Source: Hydnum rufescens UP504 (lineage: Eukaryota > Basidiomycota > Agaricomycetes > Cantharellales > Hydnaceae). From it: DNA of 64,000 bases. A program made the translations under genes and the position numbers. Below are positions 43,596-57,410 of the stretch, piece after piece. The notes below the pieces were generated by a model, which worked only from the letters and a program-made list of their open reading frames with translations, was not told the origin of the DNA and did no database searches. The stretch is taken from positions 16,752 to 80,751 of the forward strand of contig MU129080.1 in NCBI GenBank assembly GCA_014904985.1, written 5' to 3'. The stretch's first letter is position 1. Every line of letters begins with the position of its first letter.

Positions 43596-46342
43596 TTTGC
43601 TTCTGCCTAAGTTTAAGGACCTCTGTTGATGTGTGCCAGTTAAGTTTACTGCCAAATTGGGACTGAGGAACTAGAAATGGTAAGTAGTATTGGTCTTCTG
43701 GTGTACACTATTGAGGCTATAATCAAAAAGGCTTGTAAGAGGTGTCACTGGATCTAATATTTCCATAGGGGAAAAAGAGACCTACTGCATGAGGACACAT
43801 TTTTCCTTCATAAATATGGTACTGAAGATGGATAGCATAGGGAATACAACAATTGAACTAGGACCCAAAGAAACACATGAATTGGCAGACTCCTACCCAT
43901 TCATTCAGCAGATACCTCATTTCTCTGAGAAATAACTGAAAAAGATAGATGAGATATCTTGCTGAATACTGGCACAACTCATGTTGTGCCTTGTTGTTTC
44001 TGAGAATTTATTGACTCCCATTGCCAGTGATATATCTTCATCAGCATGCAGAGAATGACTGATGTGGTTTCTTGTGACATTGATAGTGTTCTGAAATGCT
44101 TAGAAGAGTCTCAATCTTTCAGTTCTATATCAGATTTCATTATAAATCTCATGGCAAGCAAAGACATCAATCAGTGCCATTGGGCTAACAATTCACTTCT
44201 ACTGGGATGAAGAATATGTTACAGGTGATTGGTAGCAATAAGGATGGCTGTAAACATCTACTTGAGTGGTTGTGTGAGCTATATGCAAGTGAAATCCACA
44301 CCATTGCCAATGAGCACTGGATTATGATTCAGGGCCACAAGTTTGAATGCTGATCAGATTATGGACTTCTCTCTTGGGTGGATGGCCAAAATGTTTGCAA
44401 AGTACACACATGGAGTATGGTCACTCATACAGCTCCTCCTTGATGCTAACCATCTTGCCTGAGCTTGTGCAATGCCACAAGAGGGGGGCAGACAGTATGA
44501 AAGAGCTCTATTCCTAATGTTATAATGTATAGGGTGTAATAAACTCTGTCCAGGAAAGATGAAGTATGTGAATACTAATGTCAACAAAGAGAACACAGGT
44601 GTACCAAGTGCATCAAACCAAAACTCACTGTAGTGTAGACTTGGTTCAGTTTGTAGTACCTTCTGATTTTATCATCTGTTCCTCAATTCCATGTACTACA
44701 TTATATTTGCATGTTTATACCTAAGGATTGGTACCTCCAGAGTACTTCACAAAGAACCCTTTCCTTGAGATGAGAGTCAATAAATTCTCAGAAACAACAA
44801 GGCACAACACAAGTTGTGCCAGTCATTCAGCAAGATATCTCATTTCTCTTTTTCAGTTATTCTTGGAGAAATGAGGTATCTGGGAATGAATGGGTAGGGG
44901 TCTGATGAATTGGCAGAATTGCCCCAGAGGGAAATTTTTCATGTGACACCCCTCTTTTTAGTTGAGTGACCCCCTGTGATGCATGACAAAGCTGGTTTAG
45001 GTTCATTTCAAGAGCCTCCATGATCCATGACATGAACCTACAGTCAAAATTGGACAGTACACCCAGATATTGCAGCTCTTTTTTACCAGGAATCTCCTCT
45101 TTTCTTCTCTGGCACCAAGTCACTTCAAGGGTGTTAATACTGAAGTACTTTGACACCCTCTCTTGCATCCTCTCTCCTGCCACTCACTGCCTGGCTCTTG
45201 TACAGTAAATAGTATAAAAAGATGGGGCATTGTTTGTTAAATGTAAGGATGTATTCCTGTCATCATCTCTATTGACTTCAGCACATGTGGACAGGTGAAT
45301 TTTGCTGATGGATCTTGGGATAAATTTCACCACTTGAGGACAATCAGAGATTAGGGGGTTTCATGCCATGAGACTTTTTCAGGAATTGAGTTGAGGATCA
45401 GTTTTGGAATCAAGTGGGAATCTGACTTCATACATCAGATTCTCAGGTATGCAATTCCAGCTCAAGAGCTGGAATCAACATTCTGCAATTCTGGTGCTCA
45501 AGAATTGATCTCTGGAATCCAGAGTATGTAAGGGTACAAGGGCCATGCAAGCATGACTAATGAGCTGTGCAGTCCAACCTCACTTTCTCACTATCCCAGC
45601 TTTCCCCCTGTACTGTGACCATGACCAACATGTGCCATCCCTTTGTTGAGATGTGACATGGTGCCACAAACCAATCCAGTCCATGCTGGAACAAAGCTTT
45701 GGCTTCTTCCCTCAGTTGTCCTTCCCATTTCAGGTGACACTGAGGTAAAGTTGGTTCCACCACAATATGTGCTAGACCTGTTACTTATAACTCATGTATC
45801 ATACAGTACCCCCCATTAGGTAATCACAATACTAGTTGTCCTTCCCATTTCAGGCAACACTGAGTATGCCCCATTACCCTTTCCACTCAGCTTACATGGT
45901 ATCATGGCACCCACTAGGGCACTCTCCCCTCAGTCTGTGGCTTGGCTGCACCCTTAATTCTTAGTGCTACCAGTACTGCCCCAACTTTGTATATGCCAAT
46001 CAGTGGAAATTCAAACTGCCATCACACATATTGGAGGCTAAAGGAATCTCAGTACTCATAAGAGCATATGGACACCTCCACTTGTGAATATCAGTATGGA
46101 ACTATGTGAGCGGTCCCTACCTCCCCTTGTGCAGTGCTAGGAGCCTCAAGGATGTAGAGTCAAGGGGAGACAGTGTTGAGGAAAGTACAGGATGCCACCA
46201 GGGCACAAAGCCAGTCTGCAGGGAAGCTACTGGACATCTGTACATCACCTCAGATACACAGGACAGTCAGACAGTTGTAGGGGCTGAATGCAATGTTGGC
46301 AACATGGATGAAGCTGACAGACCCATACAGCTTCAACAACAG
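43596..46342. other. Transposon relics, no intact gene
   Basis: CG-poor debris. Near 44060-44480 plus-strand pieces (VVSCDIDSVLKCLEESQSF, then FSLGWMAKMFAKYTHGVWS) resemble transposon-associated basidiomycete proteins but are full of stops. Near 45350-45520 and 46100-46340 are fragments that recur at 52.66-52.80 and 55.9-56.1 kb. Confidence 0.45.
43878..44925. repeat. Inverted repeat, arms about 150 bp
   Basis: Left arm 43878-44035 and right arm 44783-44925 are complementary, including GGCACAAC..GTTGTGCC and AATTTATTGACTC blocks. About 750 bp lies between them, containing the degenerate coding pieces near 44060-44480. Probably the ends of a decayed DNA transposon. Confidence 0.65.
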
Positions 46343-46649
46343 GGTTTGAATTCCCTCAGGTCCCCCCATTTTGGCAACTTCCTTAGGTTGACTACTTTCT
46401 GAGTGGATGTCTACCTAAGGAGGTTCTACTGAATATGTTTTCCTGTGATATTACACTCATACATGTGGTATTAGATACATGCAGTTACATTCAGGTAAAT
46501 GTTGCACTGCTGGGGGTCTGAGGGTGCTGCCAGGAACTCCAGGACACTGTCACTAAATTTTTCAATCAGAATCTTGATGGAGCCACAGTTGTATACACAG
46601 CAGAAGCCACAGTGTCTATGTAGTTACACTTGAGAAAGGTCTACAGTGG

Positions 46650-49349
46650 TGTAAGCAGGATGATAATGAACCAATCCAACTACTGTCCATGATATTAAAC
46701 CAGAGACAAAGGAGAGAATCATGGAATTAATTCAGCTGCTCAGGTTCAAGTGGGGGAGGTCTTTTGGATAGGGGGAATTGCTTGTAAGTTTGCACTGCCC
46801 AAGCAATTGAATATAAGGGAGTTTTGTTGGTTACTGTACCACACCCCTAAGAATATCCTCTTGAGACCTTAGTCAAAGCATAGTTAGAGTAGTCTTTTCA
46901 AGTGAGAAATCACCCAGAAACCAGCAGCAAGACACTGTGCTTCAGACTAGAGGGAGGGGGAGAACTACTGAATTTGTGTGCTAGCTGCACCTAATATACA
47001 ATCCAGACTTTGACTCAATAGAAAGTGAAAAGTCGGACATATGGGACACATGGAGAAAAATAAATGAAGTTAAAATACTTAAAACTGATGGAGATATTTC
47101 AATTTCAAGATAAAAGGGAGGATTCACACATTACATGCTATTCCTCCTTCAATTCTGGACAAGTTCCCTTAAGGAAAAGTGGAATAGGTCTCCCTGAAGG
47201 TCTTCTCCATCAGACATAAGAGGGCTGGAAGTAATTCACTATTTGTGATGGTGGAGCAAGGGGGGAGTCATGAGGAAGGGGTTGTCTTGTGAAAAATGGA
47301 GTTTGCATCCAATTGCTTTTCCCTTGGTACTGTTTGATGTGCATGTTTAACAGCTTTCAGGGTGTGGTAGTCACAAGCAAATCAGATAATAATTGATTGA
47401 AAAATTGAAAAATACTCCTTCAGAGTATGAATCATGGAAAGATAATGGTACAGGGACTGCATTTTTGATCTGATCATTGCATTCTTGGTACCATTAGATA
47501 GGTATAATTTGTATCTTTCTAGAAGTGGTTATTTCAACTTGATCCAATCACAATTGATGGAGAACTTTGAAACATACTCCTTGAGAGTAGTGTAGCCCCT
47601 TTCTGGATCATGTGACAGATCTGCAAGTCCAGAATCAGAACTAGGCCCAGTCCACATCATTACATAATCACAATCCTTCACCCTTAAGGCAGTAGGATGA
47701 CTTGAGAGAATAGAGTCTTGGAGAGGAATGGCAAGCTGAATTGCCTTGTCCAATATAGGGCATAAACTGACCCCTTTTGATGGGGACTGTTGAAGTCCAT
47801 CAGACAGTCAATAAATTGACTGATGTTTGTGGTAAAGGGGTGCAGTGGAATTGTGGATTGATAGGGGGTGGGATCCCAATTGATTCTTGAGTAAATGAGT
47901 GACAAAGGAATTCAACAAGTGGTGTAAGTGGGAAACAGAGGTTTAATCCAGCCAAAGTCCACAATACAGAATAAAGAATAAAGAGAGGGTATCATGGGAT
48001 CAATCTGAGTGTTCAGGTCCTTGGAAAGGAGCAGTCTTTGGATGGGGGAAATATACTGCCTTGAAAGAGTCTATCTAAACAGTGAATAAAGGGATCAGAT
48101 CACACCCTAAGTCCTCCTCTTGAGAACCTATCAAAAGTGTGATAAGTAATGGTTATGTTGTGGAGTTTTCCCTTGGACCAGTGGCAGTTTCTCAAGCCTT
48201 CAAGACTGGGGGTGAGGGGAAAGACAGTGGAAATTCGCATCTCCTGCACTTAATATGCATCCCTAAAGAGTGCTATGGTAACCAGCAGAAAGGTGGGGTT
48301 AAGGTGAAAATGGTGAAAAAGAAATAAAGTCAAAAGCTTTAAAACTGAAGGAGATATTCAAATATCAAGTCAGAGTAAGGGAATATAGCTTAACCAAGCT
48401 ATTCCTCCTCTCCTACTGAACAAAATCCCTTGGGGAAAAGTGGAACTGGTTTGCCTAGATGTACCCTCCTATCAGACATAGGGTGCCAGAATCATAATTG
48501 CCTTTAGTAATCAGAAAAGTGGAGGTAAAGCTGAAATGAGACATGGGGAGACTAAATTACAGAAACCCAAATTCTAATCCATTTGTTTTTCCTTTGGTAC
48601 CATTCAATGTAAATTTTCAGCATCTTTCCAGGTGTGGTAATTGAGAACAAATCAGATCAAAACTGGTGGAGATATTCACAAAATACTGAAGGATAGTATG
48701 AAGCACAAGGCAAAATCAACCTGGAGGGTGCAGTTCACATCAGATAAACACATTTTGGTATGATTAGATAGGTATTGATCACAGTTTTCCAGGTGCTATT
48801 TTGACAAGTTCATCTGATCAAAACTGAGGGAGATATTCTTCATTTACTCCTTGAGAGTGTTGCAATAGCCCCTATTTAGCATGTGACTAGTCTGTGAGTT
48901 GGATCCAAAGGATTAGGCAACCTCAATTATGTAATTGGGACTCATATATCACCCTTAAGGCAATGGACACAGTATAATGGATTGAGCATCAAATGAAGAA
49001 GGCAGAATTGCCATAGCCACAATTGGCTGGACTCAAGGTAAATACAAATTCAGGTGGTCTGTTGAAGACCTGGAGGTGGACAAATAATTGTCTCATATAC
49101 AAGGTGGAGGAAGAACAAGTGGGCCATGGTTTTGAAAGAGGGGAATCTGTGCCATTTAATAATAAAAAGAATAATGAGAAATGGAGGTGGAATCAAATAT
49201 ATTGGATTCATTTGAGGTAGTTGGGTGATGATACAAATTCTATGCAATAGGGGTTTATCCCTCCAACAGCAGGGTGACATATAATTAATTCATTCATAAG
49301 GAAATTTGGCCTTGGATAAGGATTCTATGGTGTAGGGATTTATCCCTCC
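46650..49349 (-). repeat. Solo LTR A (TGTTGGAGGG family), split by LTR B
   Basis: On the minus strand it starts TGTTGGAGGGATAAATCCC at 49349 and ends CTTACA at 46650. Flanking GTGG on both sides is a likely 4-bp duplication. LTR B sits within it at 47923-49268, leaving 81 bp plus 1273 bp. It contains about 157-bp internal subrepeats with an AAAACTGATGGAGA core near 47085, 47396 and 47550. Confidence 0.65.
47923..49268 (-). repeat. Solo LTR B, nested inside LTR A
   Basis: Starts TGTTGGAGGGATAAACCCC at 49268 and ends ACTTACA at 47923 on the minus strand, 1346 bp. It is a full-length relative of LTR A and of the copies at 57.4 and 62.6 kb. Subrepeat cores AAAACTG(A/G)(A/G/T)GGAGATATTC lie near 48341, 48658 and 48817. 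The expected target duplication is not clear. Confidence 0.65.
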
Positions 49350-50797
49350 AACAGTGGAATCACATGAAGGGTGATATCTGGAGTTTGGAGGAGTCAAACT
49401 AAGAATGATGATATATACATGACTGAAAGGAAATGGAGTGTACCTGGAGTTCAGAGGAGTCAAACTAAGGGGCATCCTCCAGAACTGCCTGGCATATATA
49501 GGGCATCTGGCCCAAAATCACCAGATGCCATAAATAGTGCTAACCAAATATGGAATAGGGGTGGGTAACAAATGTGTCAATCAGGGAAGAGGAATATCAA
49601 AAAGGAACACCCATCACATCTCAACAACACTGCTATGAAGTGTTGCTATACTCTGAATCATGTAGCTACATAACCACTAGCCTGTAGTATTCCATATTCA
49701 TTAGGGTAGTCAGACTGTACACTATGCCTGATGTAGCCACCTATCTGATTCAAAACCATAGTAGTCTTTGGAGTATTATTTATTTATTTATTATTCCAGT
49801 TACATAATATATATTTTATAATATGAAAAGCCTAAATGCAGTAATCACATAGACCAATAGGGAAGGCTGCATTAGACCCAAATTGAATTGATCTAGAAAG
49901 TTTCTTGAATAACTGAATGAATATTGCATGGAACCCCTGAAATTTAAATCATGCACTGTCATATACTACTACATGGCAACAAAGTCCATATAAATTGGAT
50001 CACAGAGTGAAGCAGGAGGAGGGGGAGATCTTGGTCATGTGATCAATGTCAAAAGTGCTTAGAATGGGCTGAAAATTTGAGGCTGAGCCTCAAATGGTGA
50101 CCAGGTGTGGCCTACAAAACATTAAAGTGATTGGAGCTGTGGAAGTGCCTCAACTGGAGGGTGTATTTTGGTGGGACTTGAAAATATAATGGAAAATCTC
50201 ACACTGGAGTCATAAATCTGAAATTTTGAGGGATATTATAAATGTATTTGGATCACCTAAGTGTGGATTTTCAGGGCAATTGCATGGATGGAAGGCTCTG
50301 GGGGGGAAATTGTTATTTTGGGAGGAGTGCTGTGGATCAGTGCCTGAATGGAGTTGATTTAGGCTGATATTTGGCATGTATACTCCCATATATATATTAG
50401 ACTAGTGGTATAATATCAGAACCATTCATGCTCTACATCTTATATATTTCACTTTTCACTTTTGATCTTCCTTCCCCTCCCCCTCAATTTCAGCTACTTT
50501 CACACATCCAATTCATTCTATTTTTAAGTATAGTTAGTTTTATAATATTCTGAGTCCATTCCATCTGTTTTGGGCCTAATGTGGAGTGGTTCACATTCAT
50601 GGTAGGGTTTTGTTCCCATTTTTTCCTGCCAAGGGAGTTGAATGCCTAGAAGTAAACAAAATAAGCTGTTTTTTTGCACATATTTGATCAGTTATATGAA
50701 TATACTCCATGCAAAATTTCAAGTCCATATCTTGTCTGTAGGGAGAGTAAATCAATTCTCAGTGTTCAGACTTGTTTGCCTCATAGCTCTATAATGT

Positions 50798-51370
50798 TAC
50801 AATAACCTTTGGCAGGGGTTGCCACTATACTATGCACATATGGTGGCTAACCCTGCCAAAGGTTATTGTAACATAATTACTTGTCAGATCTGGCTGAAAT
50901 TTTATATGTCCTTTCCCTTGGCAGTGTCTAATCACATGACAAGTTTCAGAACAATCTGCTGAGTGTTTAAGTTTCAGCAATTTCCAGTGCTTCTGGCATC
51001 TATTGTCCAGTTCACTGCCTCAAACTGGATGGATTGGAATGATTTTGGGCCCATCATCAGTACATTACATTTTTATACTCTGTGTAAACTCCCAAGTTCC
51101 CAGCTATGTAGATTCCTCTTAGTCCAAAGGCATGATGATGCAGAGGGGCTAGCAAATGGAGGAGTGCCAAGCTTGCAAAGGCCAGTTTGCTTCTGGCCAT
51201 TCTTCACATCATCTCATCCACTGGGACATTTGCCCTGTCTGGGAGGGGAGACTAGGCACCTTTCTTTCCTGACCCCCTGACCCTTCATTTTGTGTCATCA
51301 CTTTGTTTCCTGGCTTAGTTGTGAGAGTGGCAGATAACCCCACCCACCTGCACAGTCATCTGCTGCCCTC
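50798..51370 (+). repeat. 570-bp repeat starting with a hairpin, copy 1
   Basis: Begins with a palindrome made of TTACAATAACCTTTGGCAGG and its complement around TATGCACATA. Nearly identical to 56463-57040, with few substitutions. Its source element is unknown. Confidence 0.75.
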
Positions 51371-52662
51371 ATGCACTGAGATTGGCAAAGCAATTGCTTT
51401 GAAATCTCATGCAACCATGCCAGTAGAGACAAAGGGTTTGACCAACAAGCAACAGATACAGACTTGACTTGCTAGCTTGCAACAGCAAATTTAATTGTAC
51501 TTCAGAGGCTTCAAGGTCTTTGAAGTGCCAGAAGCTGGACTTCCAAGACTTTGGAGCCTCCAAAGGACAATTGATTTTGCTGATGTGTAGGGGGAGGAAA
51601 TCAATTTTCAATGTCCACACTTGGTTCCTTTGTATTGCAATAACTATTGGATGGATTTAGCTGAAATTTTGATATGTTATGCCCCAGATAGCCTTTAATC
51701 ATGTGCCAAATTTGAAATCAATCTGCCCAGTGCTTAGGTTTTGGCAATTTCTGGTAGTTCTGGAACTGTCCTTACTGGTCTCATTGTTTCAGGCACTAAC
51801 CATTGGCCCTGGGCCTGGTTTTATCACTTGATAAGGGTCCCTAGGGGTCCATCAATCCATCCCAGACACCTCCCCCTGGTCCTGGGCCCCCCATTAGGCT
51901 GGATGCCTAAATATGTTTTGGATGTACTTCACCCAATTTCTACATTTAGGCATTTAAAAAAAATAGGAAACACTGTATTATGTAATGGGATGTTATATAA
52001 CTGGAATAATAGATAAATAAATAATACTGCAAAGACTACTATGGTTTTGAATCAGAGATGTAACTACATCAGGAATATTGTACAGTGTGACTACCCTAAT
52101 GAATATAGAATAACACAGGCTAGTGGTTATGTAGCTATGTGATTCAGAGTATAGCAACACTTCATAGCAGTGTAACTACATAGATGCTGTAGCTTCTGCC
52201 ATCAATATTCTGTTGAGATGTGACAGGCATTCCTTTTTCATATTTCTCTTCCCTGATTGACACATTTGTTATTTGCCCCTATTCCATATTTGGTTAGCAC
52301 CATTTATGGCATCCAGTGATCTTGGGCCAGTTGCCCTATATATACCAGGCAGTGCTGGAGGATGTCCCTTAGTTTGACTCCTCTGAACTCCAGATATCAC
52401 CCTTCATGTGATTCCACTGTAGACCTTTTTCATATTCTGATTGAGAAATATAGTTACAGTGTCCTGGAGCTCTTGGGGCTTGACCTCCAGACCCCCAATG
52501 ATGCCACATTTATTGGAATGTAACTGCATGTATTTAAGAAAATATGTATGAGTGTAACACCACAGGAACACATTCAGTAGAACCTCCTTAGGTAGACATC
52601 CACTCAGAAAGTAGTCAGCCTAAGGAAGTTGCCAAAATGGGGGGCCTGAGGTGGTTTGAATT

Positions 52663-55600
52663 GTATTTCTTTCAATTACAGTATGTACAAGAATCCACCT
52701 GTCAGTGCTGGAATTGCTGGATTCTGGGCCAAATTCTAGCTCAATTCCAGGTTTCATCCCAGCTCAATTCTCATGGCATGAAACCCCCTAATAGGTGTTT
52801 CCAGTGGTGTGGACACTAGTGGAGACTAGCAACCACCCACAGTAATTGTGAGGCAGTGACCATGACCCATTGTGGACACCTGCCCCTCACCTTGTGTTCC
52901 CTCTCCTTACTTCTTAGTCTGCTGCAACTTTGTATATGCCTGCTTGTAGTGGGACATCAAAATTGCCATTGCCCATTTAGGTTCAGGGTCAGAATATATA
53001 TACAAAAATCAAGTACAATAAGGGTCATCAGGAAAACCAATTTGCTCCCAAGATTGGACTCATCTCTGAAGACTTCTGAAGGCTTCTGAAGACTTCAAAG
53101 ACTTGAAATGTGGAAGCTTGGAGAATATATAAATTTAGAGGAAAAGGCTGTTATTGACTGTTGAAGGCATGCATATATGATCACTTTTACTTGAAAACTG
53201 ATTGGTATAAAATGAAGAATTTTTTGCATAACTATCTTTACCATTTAACACAGAGTTACAAGCACCATCAATAACAGGTGCAAGGGGGCAGTGAGAAAGA
53301 ATAGAAGATAGTGGGACAACACCACTGGCATGAATTCCCTTTGCCCACATTGCACTGCCAAGACTCAACTCAGCAGCAATGAGTTCAAACTGTTGTCCTT
53401 TATTATGTAACCCTGCAGTCTGCATGCCTATGTAGCAGGAGCTGAGGGCCTTTGACTCAAATAGATTCTGTTATGGCAGTTTGTGTGCCTGTACAACAGG
53501 AGCTTGGGGCCTTTGATTCTGACTTGTGGATTCTATTATGTAACCTGGCAGTTTGCATGCCCACATAGTGGGAGCAGGACCCTGGAAAGCTCCAATATAG
53601 GTCTCATCCACAGTGACCACTTTTTGGCCCTGTTTTTTGGAAAATGTCCAGGGCAAAACTGGACCACCCTTTGCCATTTTGGGCTCTATGTCCAAGTTTT
53701 TGATGACCACCAAAGTGGATTTGCAGCTGATGTCTGAGGCCAAGGACCACCACCTTATATATCATCTTTCCCAATGCTTTCATATGATGAGCTCCCTCAA
53801 TATGTAAAGAAATCAGTCCTTCCATCACACTCAATGGGTTCATTGGTCAAGAATCCCTTACTATGAAGGCTAATGGATGCATGGCAACCCTGGCGACACT
53901 GGGGAGTGATGCTACAAGAGTCTACCAAGCCCATCAATTGCCTCAAGAGTGAGCTATGAGGGAAGATGTTGACTCATAGCCTCAATTGGGCTTTTGGTAT
54001 ACTTTTTGAGGGGCATGGCCTTTCTTGGCATTTTCTTGATTTTTTGGGCATTTATTTTGATTTTTAGAGGTGTGATCCCCAAATGACTACCAAACAACCC
54101 TTTTCAACATGTTCAATCCAAAAATGACCACCAAATGGTGGAAATTTTGAGAAATTTGAGGACCACTGAAGCCCTGAGAATGGCATTTTGTGGATCAGAC
54201 CTACATTAGAGCTTTCCAGGGTCCTGTGGGAGCTTAATCCAACTTGCAGATTAGTCATGTGATCAATGCTCAATGCACCACTCTTGAGGAGTATTCATTG
54301 GATTTCTCTGTCAGTTTTTATCCACTCCTCTTGAAAAAATGGTGCACAGAAAGCTATGAATTATGCCTATCAAATGGTACCAAATACAGGTCAGGCTCAT
54401 TGGAACTCTTGCTTCCATCTAGCCCTGTTTTTACACATTTTCACTGCTTGCCAATGCTCCCCATGCTCTTACCCTTCAAATATTATCCTATAGCCAAACA
54501 TTCTGCAAGTACTGTGGCAGTGTGTAGTCTAGTATTGCATGTGCATTGACTAGGACAGATATCTTACCTGGGATATCACAGCAATGGAATCATATCTGGA
54601 ACCCTGTGGCCAGGGTGGGAAAAAAACAGCTTAAAAAGGTAATCATCTGGCAGCAGTGTTGCCATGAGTCAAGTTGAGTCAGCAGAAGCCATCTGGGGGT
54701 GAAGTGGAAGCAAATGTTGTTTATGTACTGTGATTTTTTCAAACTCCACTCTCTTCATCCAACTTCCTTCACCCTTGCTCCTCCTCCTTCACCTCCTCAT
54801 CACTGTGCCTCCATCCCATTCTCTTGCTTGTTCTCAGTCTTGGTTCCATATATAGGACTGGCACATGTTAAACCCTGGTGCATGGGGGGGATGATGGATG
54901 GATGCCACAGTGTGTATGCCACATGTCTATCTCTTAACAGATTTTCTAACCAGTTGCTTGTGTGCAGAATAACATGTACTGGATATATATGTATATTTTG
55001 TATCTGTCCTTGGTGCTGAACTGACTTGCTCCATTTTAGGTGTGTATTGGGTATCTATTCTGGTAAGTCTCATCCATGTTCAAATATTTAAACACTATTG
55101 TGAGAGTTATGGTATTCACATGAGAACTCCCCTGATTACTAAGTGGGTGAAGATGAATTTGAGAAATCAATAAGACTTGAGGAACTCAGGTGAATAAGCA
55201 GTGACAGGAAGAGACACTAGAAGCCCTTGATCTTTTTGTGGGACAAAGCCCATCTTTATAGTATTACAGGAGAACAGAAGACACATGAAAATGGGAAAAA
55301 CCTGAGGTAAAAGATGTCTGAGTGCCAGTGGTGCTGGCAAGTAAAGATGTAAGGGTTGCCAGTGAAACCTGGCTGTGAGATCTAAAGCATAGATTGGCAA
55401 ATGTACAATTGTGAGGTCATCAGCATAGCCTCATAGGGGTTGTGCTTGTCTCCAACATCACACCCAGTAGCTTCTGTATCCACTTGCTCCAACACACTAG
55501 ACACTGAAATCCATGCTTCCCATATACAGTTTGTCTTTTATGCTGGAGATTGTTTTGCAACAACAGTTTTATGATGGGATGGCCTTATGCATAGTCTTTT

Positions 55601-56462
55601 TGCTGTCAACTTTTCACCTGATAGACTCTAAATATAGCCAGTTTTATCTCTGTTTGATTGAAGCCTCAGAGCTTATAGAGCTTGGCTTCTGTGATGCAAA
55701 GACACTTCAGAAAGCTCCAGAAGGCTTCAGAAGGCTTCAGAAGGCATGAAGCTTATGGTTCACAGGCTCAGAATAAGGACCATGCTTATTTTGGTTCTCA
55801 GGCTTTGAAGCCTTCAGAAGTCTCTGAACCCATTCTTGGTTTTCCTGATGGTGTCAGAGTCAAAGGAAAGAAAATGTCAATGATGGCAAGCACCTATAAA
55901 GTGCCACCTAGGATCAAAGCCAGCCCACAGGGGAGCTGGTGGACATAGGTAAGATGTCTCAGATATACAAGACAACCGGACAGTGGGGGCTAGATGCAGT
56001 GTTGACAACATGTATGTATTTGACAGACCCGTATAGATTCCATACAAGGTTTGAATTGCATTTCTCTCAATTCCCGTGGAATTCTCGTGGCATGAAGCCC
56101 CCTAATGTATAAATCCAATATCATGTACTTCCCACAGTGTCTGTATATGTTAGGCAGCCAGGAGAAGCCAAAGTCTTTAGACTTCCACTCCTAGCACCTT
56201 ATTTATGGAGCACAATAAAGTGATTTCAGTGTAGATTGGCTACAGAAGACCGGCAAATCTCCAAGAGCATACCGTTGCTCAGGATCTCTCCATGTATGAA
56301 TTTAATGGTTGATTCAATCATAAACTGGGTGAAAATATTGTAGAAGTAATTGCCCGAAAGGGGGCACTTAACGCCCTCGAGACATACGGGCTGTAGAAAA
56401 AAAAGAAGAGAAGATGTCTGGCTTACAACAGGTTTGAACACAAGATCTCTGAATCTATAATT
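52663..56462. other. Transposon relics, no intact gene
   Basis: CG-poor debris. Contains GAAGGCTTCTGAAG-type repeats near 53060 and 55710-55750, a truncated hAT-like MITE end at 54655-54685 (AGTGTTGCCATGAGTC), and an imperfect inverted repeat (53575-53700 against 54060-54240). The copy of the Mutator-like target site is at 55900-56110. I see no gene. Confidence 0.45.
53405..53590. repeat. Three tandem copies of a roughly 65-bp unit
   Basis: Units share GCAGT(C/T)TG..TGCC, AGGAGCT(G/T)(A/G)GGGCCTTTGA and ATTCT(G/A)TTATG. The third copy is partial. No coding meaning seen. Confidence 0.55.
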
Positions 56463-57040
56463 ATGTTACAATAACCTTTGGCAGGGTTAGCCACTATACT
56501 ATGCACATATGGTGGCTAACCCTGCCAAAGGTTATTGTAACATAATTACTTGTCAAATCTGGCTGAAATTTTATATGTCCTTTCCCTTGGCAGTGTCTAA
56601 TCACATGACAAGTTTCAGAACAATCTGCTGAGTGTTTAAGTTTCAGCAATTTCCAGTGCTTCTGGTGTCTATTGTCCAGTTCACTGCCTCAAACTGGATG
56701 GATTGGAATGATTTGGGCCCATCATCAGTACATTACATTTTTATACTCTGTGTAAACTCCCAAGTTCCCAGCTATGTAGATTCCTCTTAGTCCAAAGGCA
56801 TGATGATGCAGAGGGGCTAGCAAATGGAGGAGTGCCAAGCTTGCAAAGGCCAGTTTGCTTCTGGCCATTCTTCACATCATCTCATCTGCTGGGACATTTG
56901 CCCTGTCTGGGAGGGGAGACTAGGCACCTTTCTTTCCTGACCCCCTGACCCTTCATTTTGTGTCATCACTTTGTTTCCTGGCTTAGTTGTGAGAGTGGCA
57001 GATAACCCCACCCACCTGCACAGTCATCTGCTGCCCTCAT
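56463..57040 (+). repeat. 570-bp repeat starting with a hairpin, copy 2
   Basis: Matches 50798-51370 almost base for base. It ends where the Copia LTR starts. Confidence 0.75.
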
Positions 57041-57044
57041 TAAT

Positions 57045-57240
57045 GAGGCCATGACTCAGCAGACACCCAGAGGGGGAGAAGACTCTATTAGTACCTAATG
57101 AGGCTGTGACTATATATAGTGTTATAAGTACTATGCTGGAGTGGTGGGTGAATGGTTCTGGACTTTACCTCAGCAGATGCCCAGAGGGGGAGAAGACTGA
57201 GGGAAAGTCTGCTGGCAGTTTCTGGATTGTGTTACAGTTC
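57045..57240 (-). repeat. Copia 3' LTR
   Basis: On the minus strand it begins near TGAACTGTAACAC, directly after the G-rich polypurine tract, and ends at GGCCTCA. It contains two copies of TCTTCTCCCCCTCTGGG. Confidence 0.65.
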
Positions 57241-57410
57241 AATACCCCCCCGCAATCTAGGAATCATGCCTGGGAGCTTGACAAAGTGGTTGTGTTTTGT
57301 GCTAGGTAATGGTTTGGTGAGTATGTCCGCTGCTTGGTCTTTGGTAGGGCACCATTGGATGCTTATTTGTTTTGAGGTGATGATGTCATGGATAAAATGG
57401 TGTCATACAT
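57232..57410 (-). pseudogene. Copia RNase H C-terminus
   Basis: Reads HHFIHDIITSKQISIQWCPT then KDQAADILTKPLP and PGMIPRLRGGIEL before a TAA. ADILTKPL is the hallmark end of Copia Pol. A TGA stands where the family has Arg in VRHHF, again compatible with CGA to TGA. Confidence 0.85.

Larger units (their letters stand above)
46353..52652. mobile_element. Mutator-like element with arms of about 700 bp, target of nested LTR insertions
   Basis: Ends CCTCAGG...CCCCCATTTTGGCAAC and its complement. Left arm is 46353-46649 plus 49350-49840; right arm is 51955-52652. A direct repeat GGTTTGAATT flanks both sides (46343-46352 and 52653-52662), and the uninterrupted target occurs near 56050-56075. Long inverted ends with a 9-10-bp duplication fit Mutator-like elements; no transposase is visible. 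The left arm is split by an LTR at the sequence CTACAGTGG-AATCAC, which is intact in the right arm (52415-52435). Confidence 0.65.
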
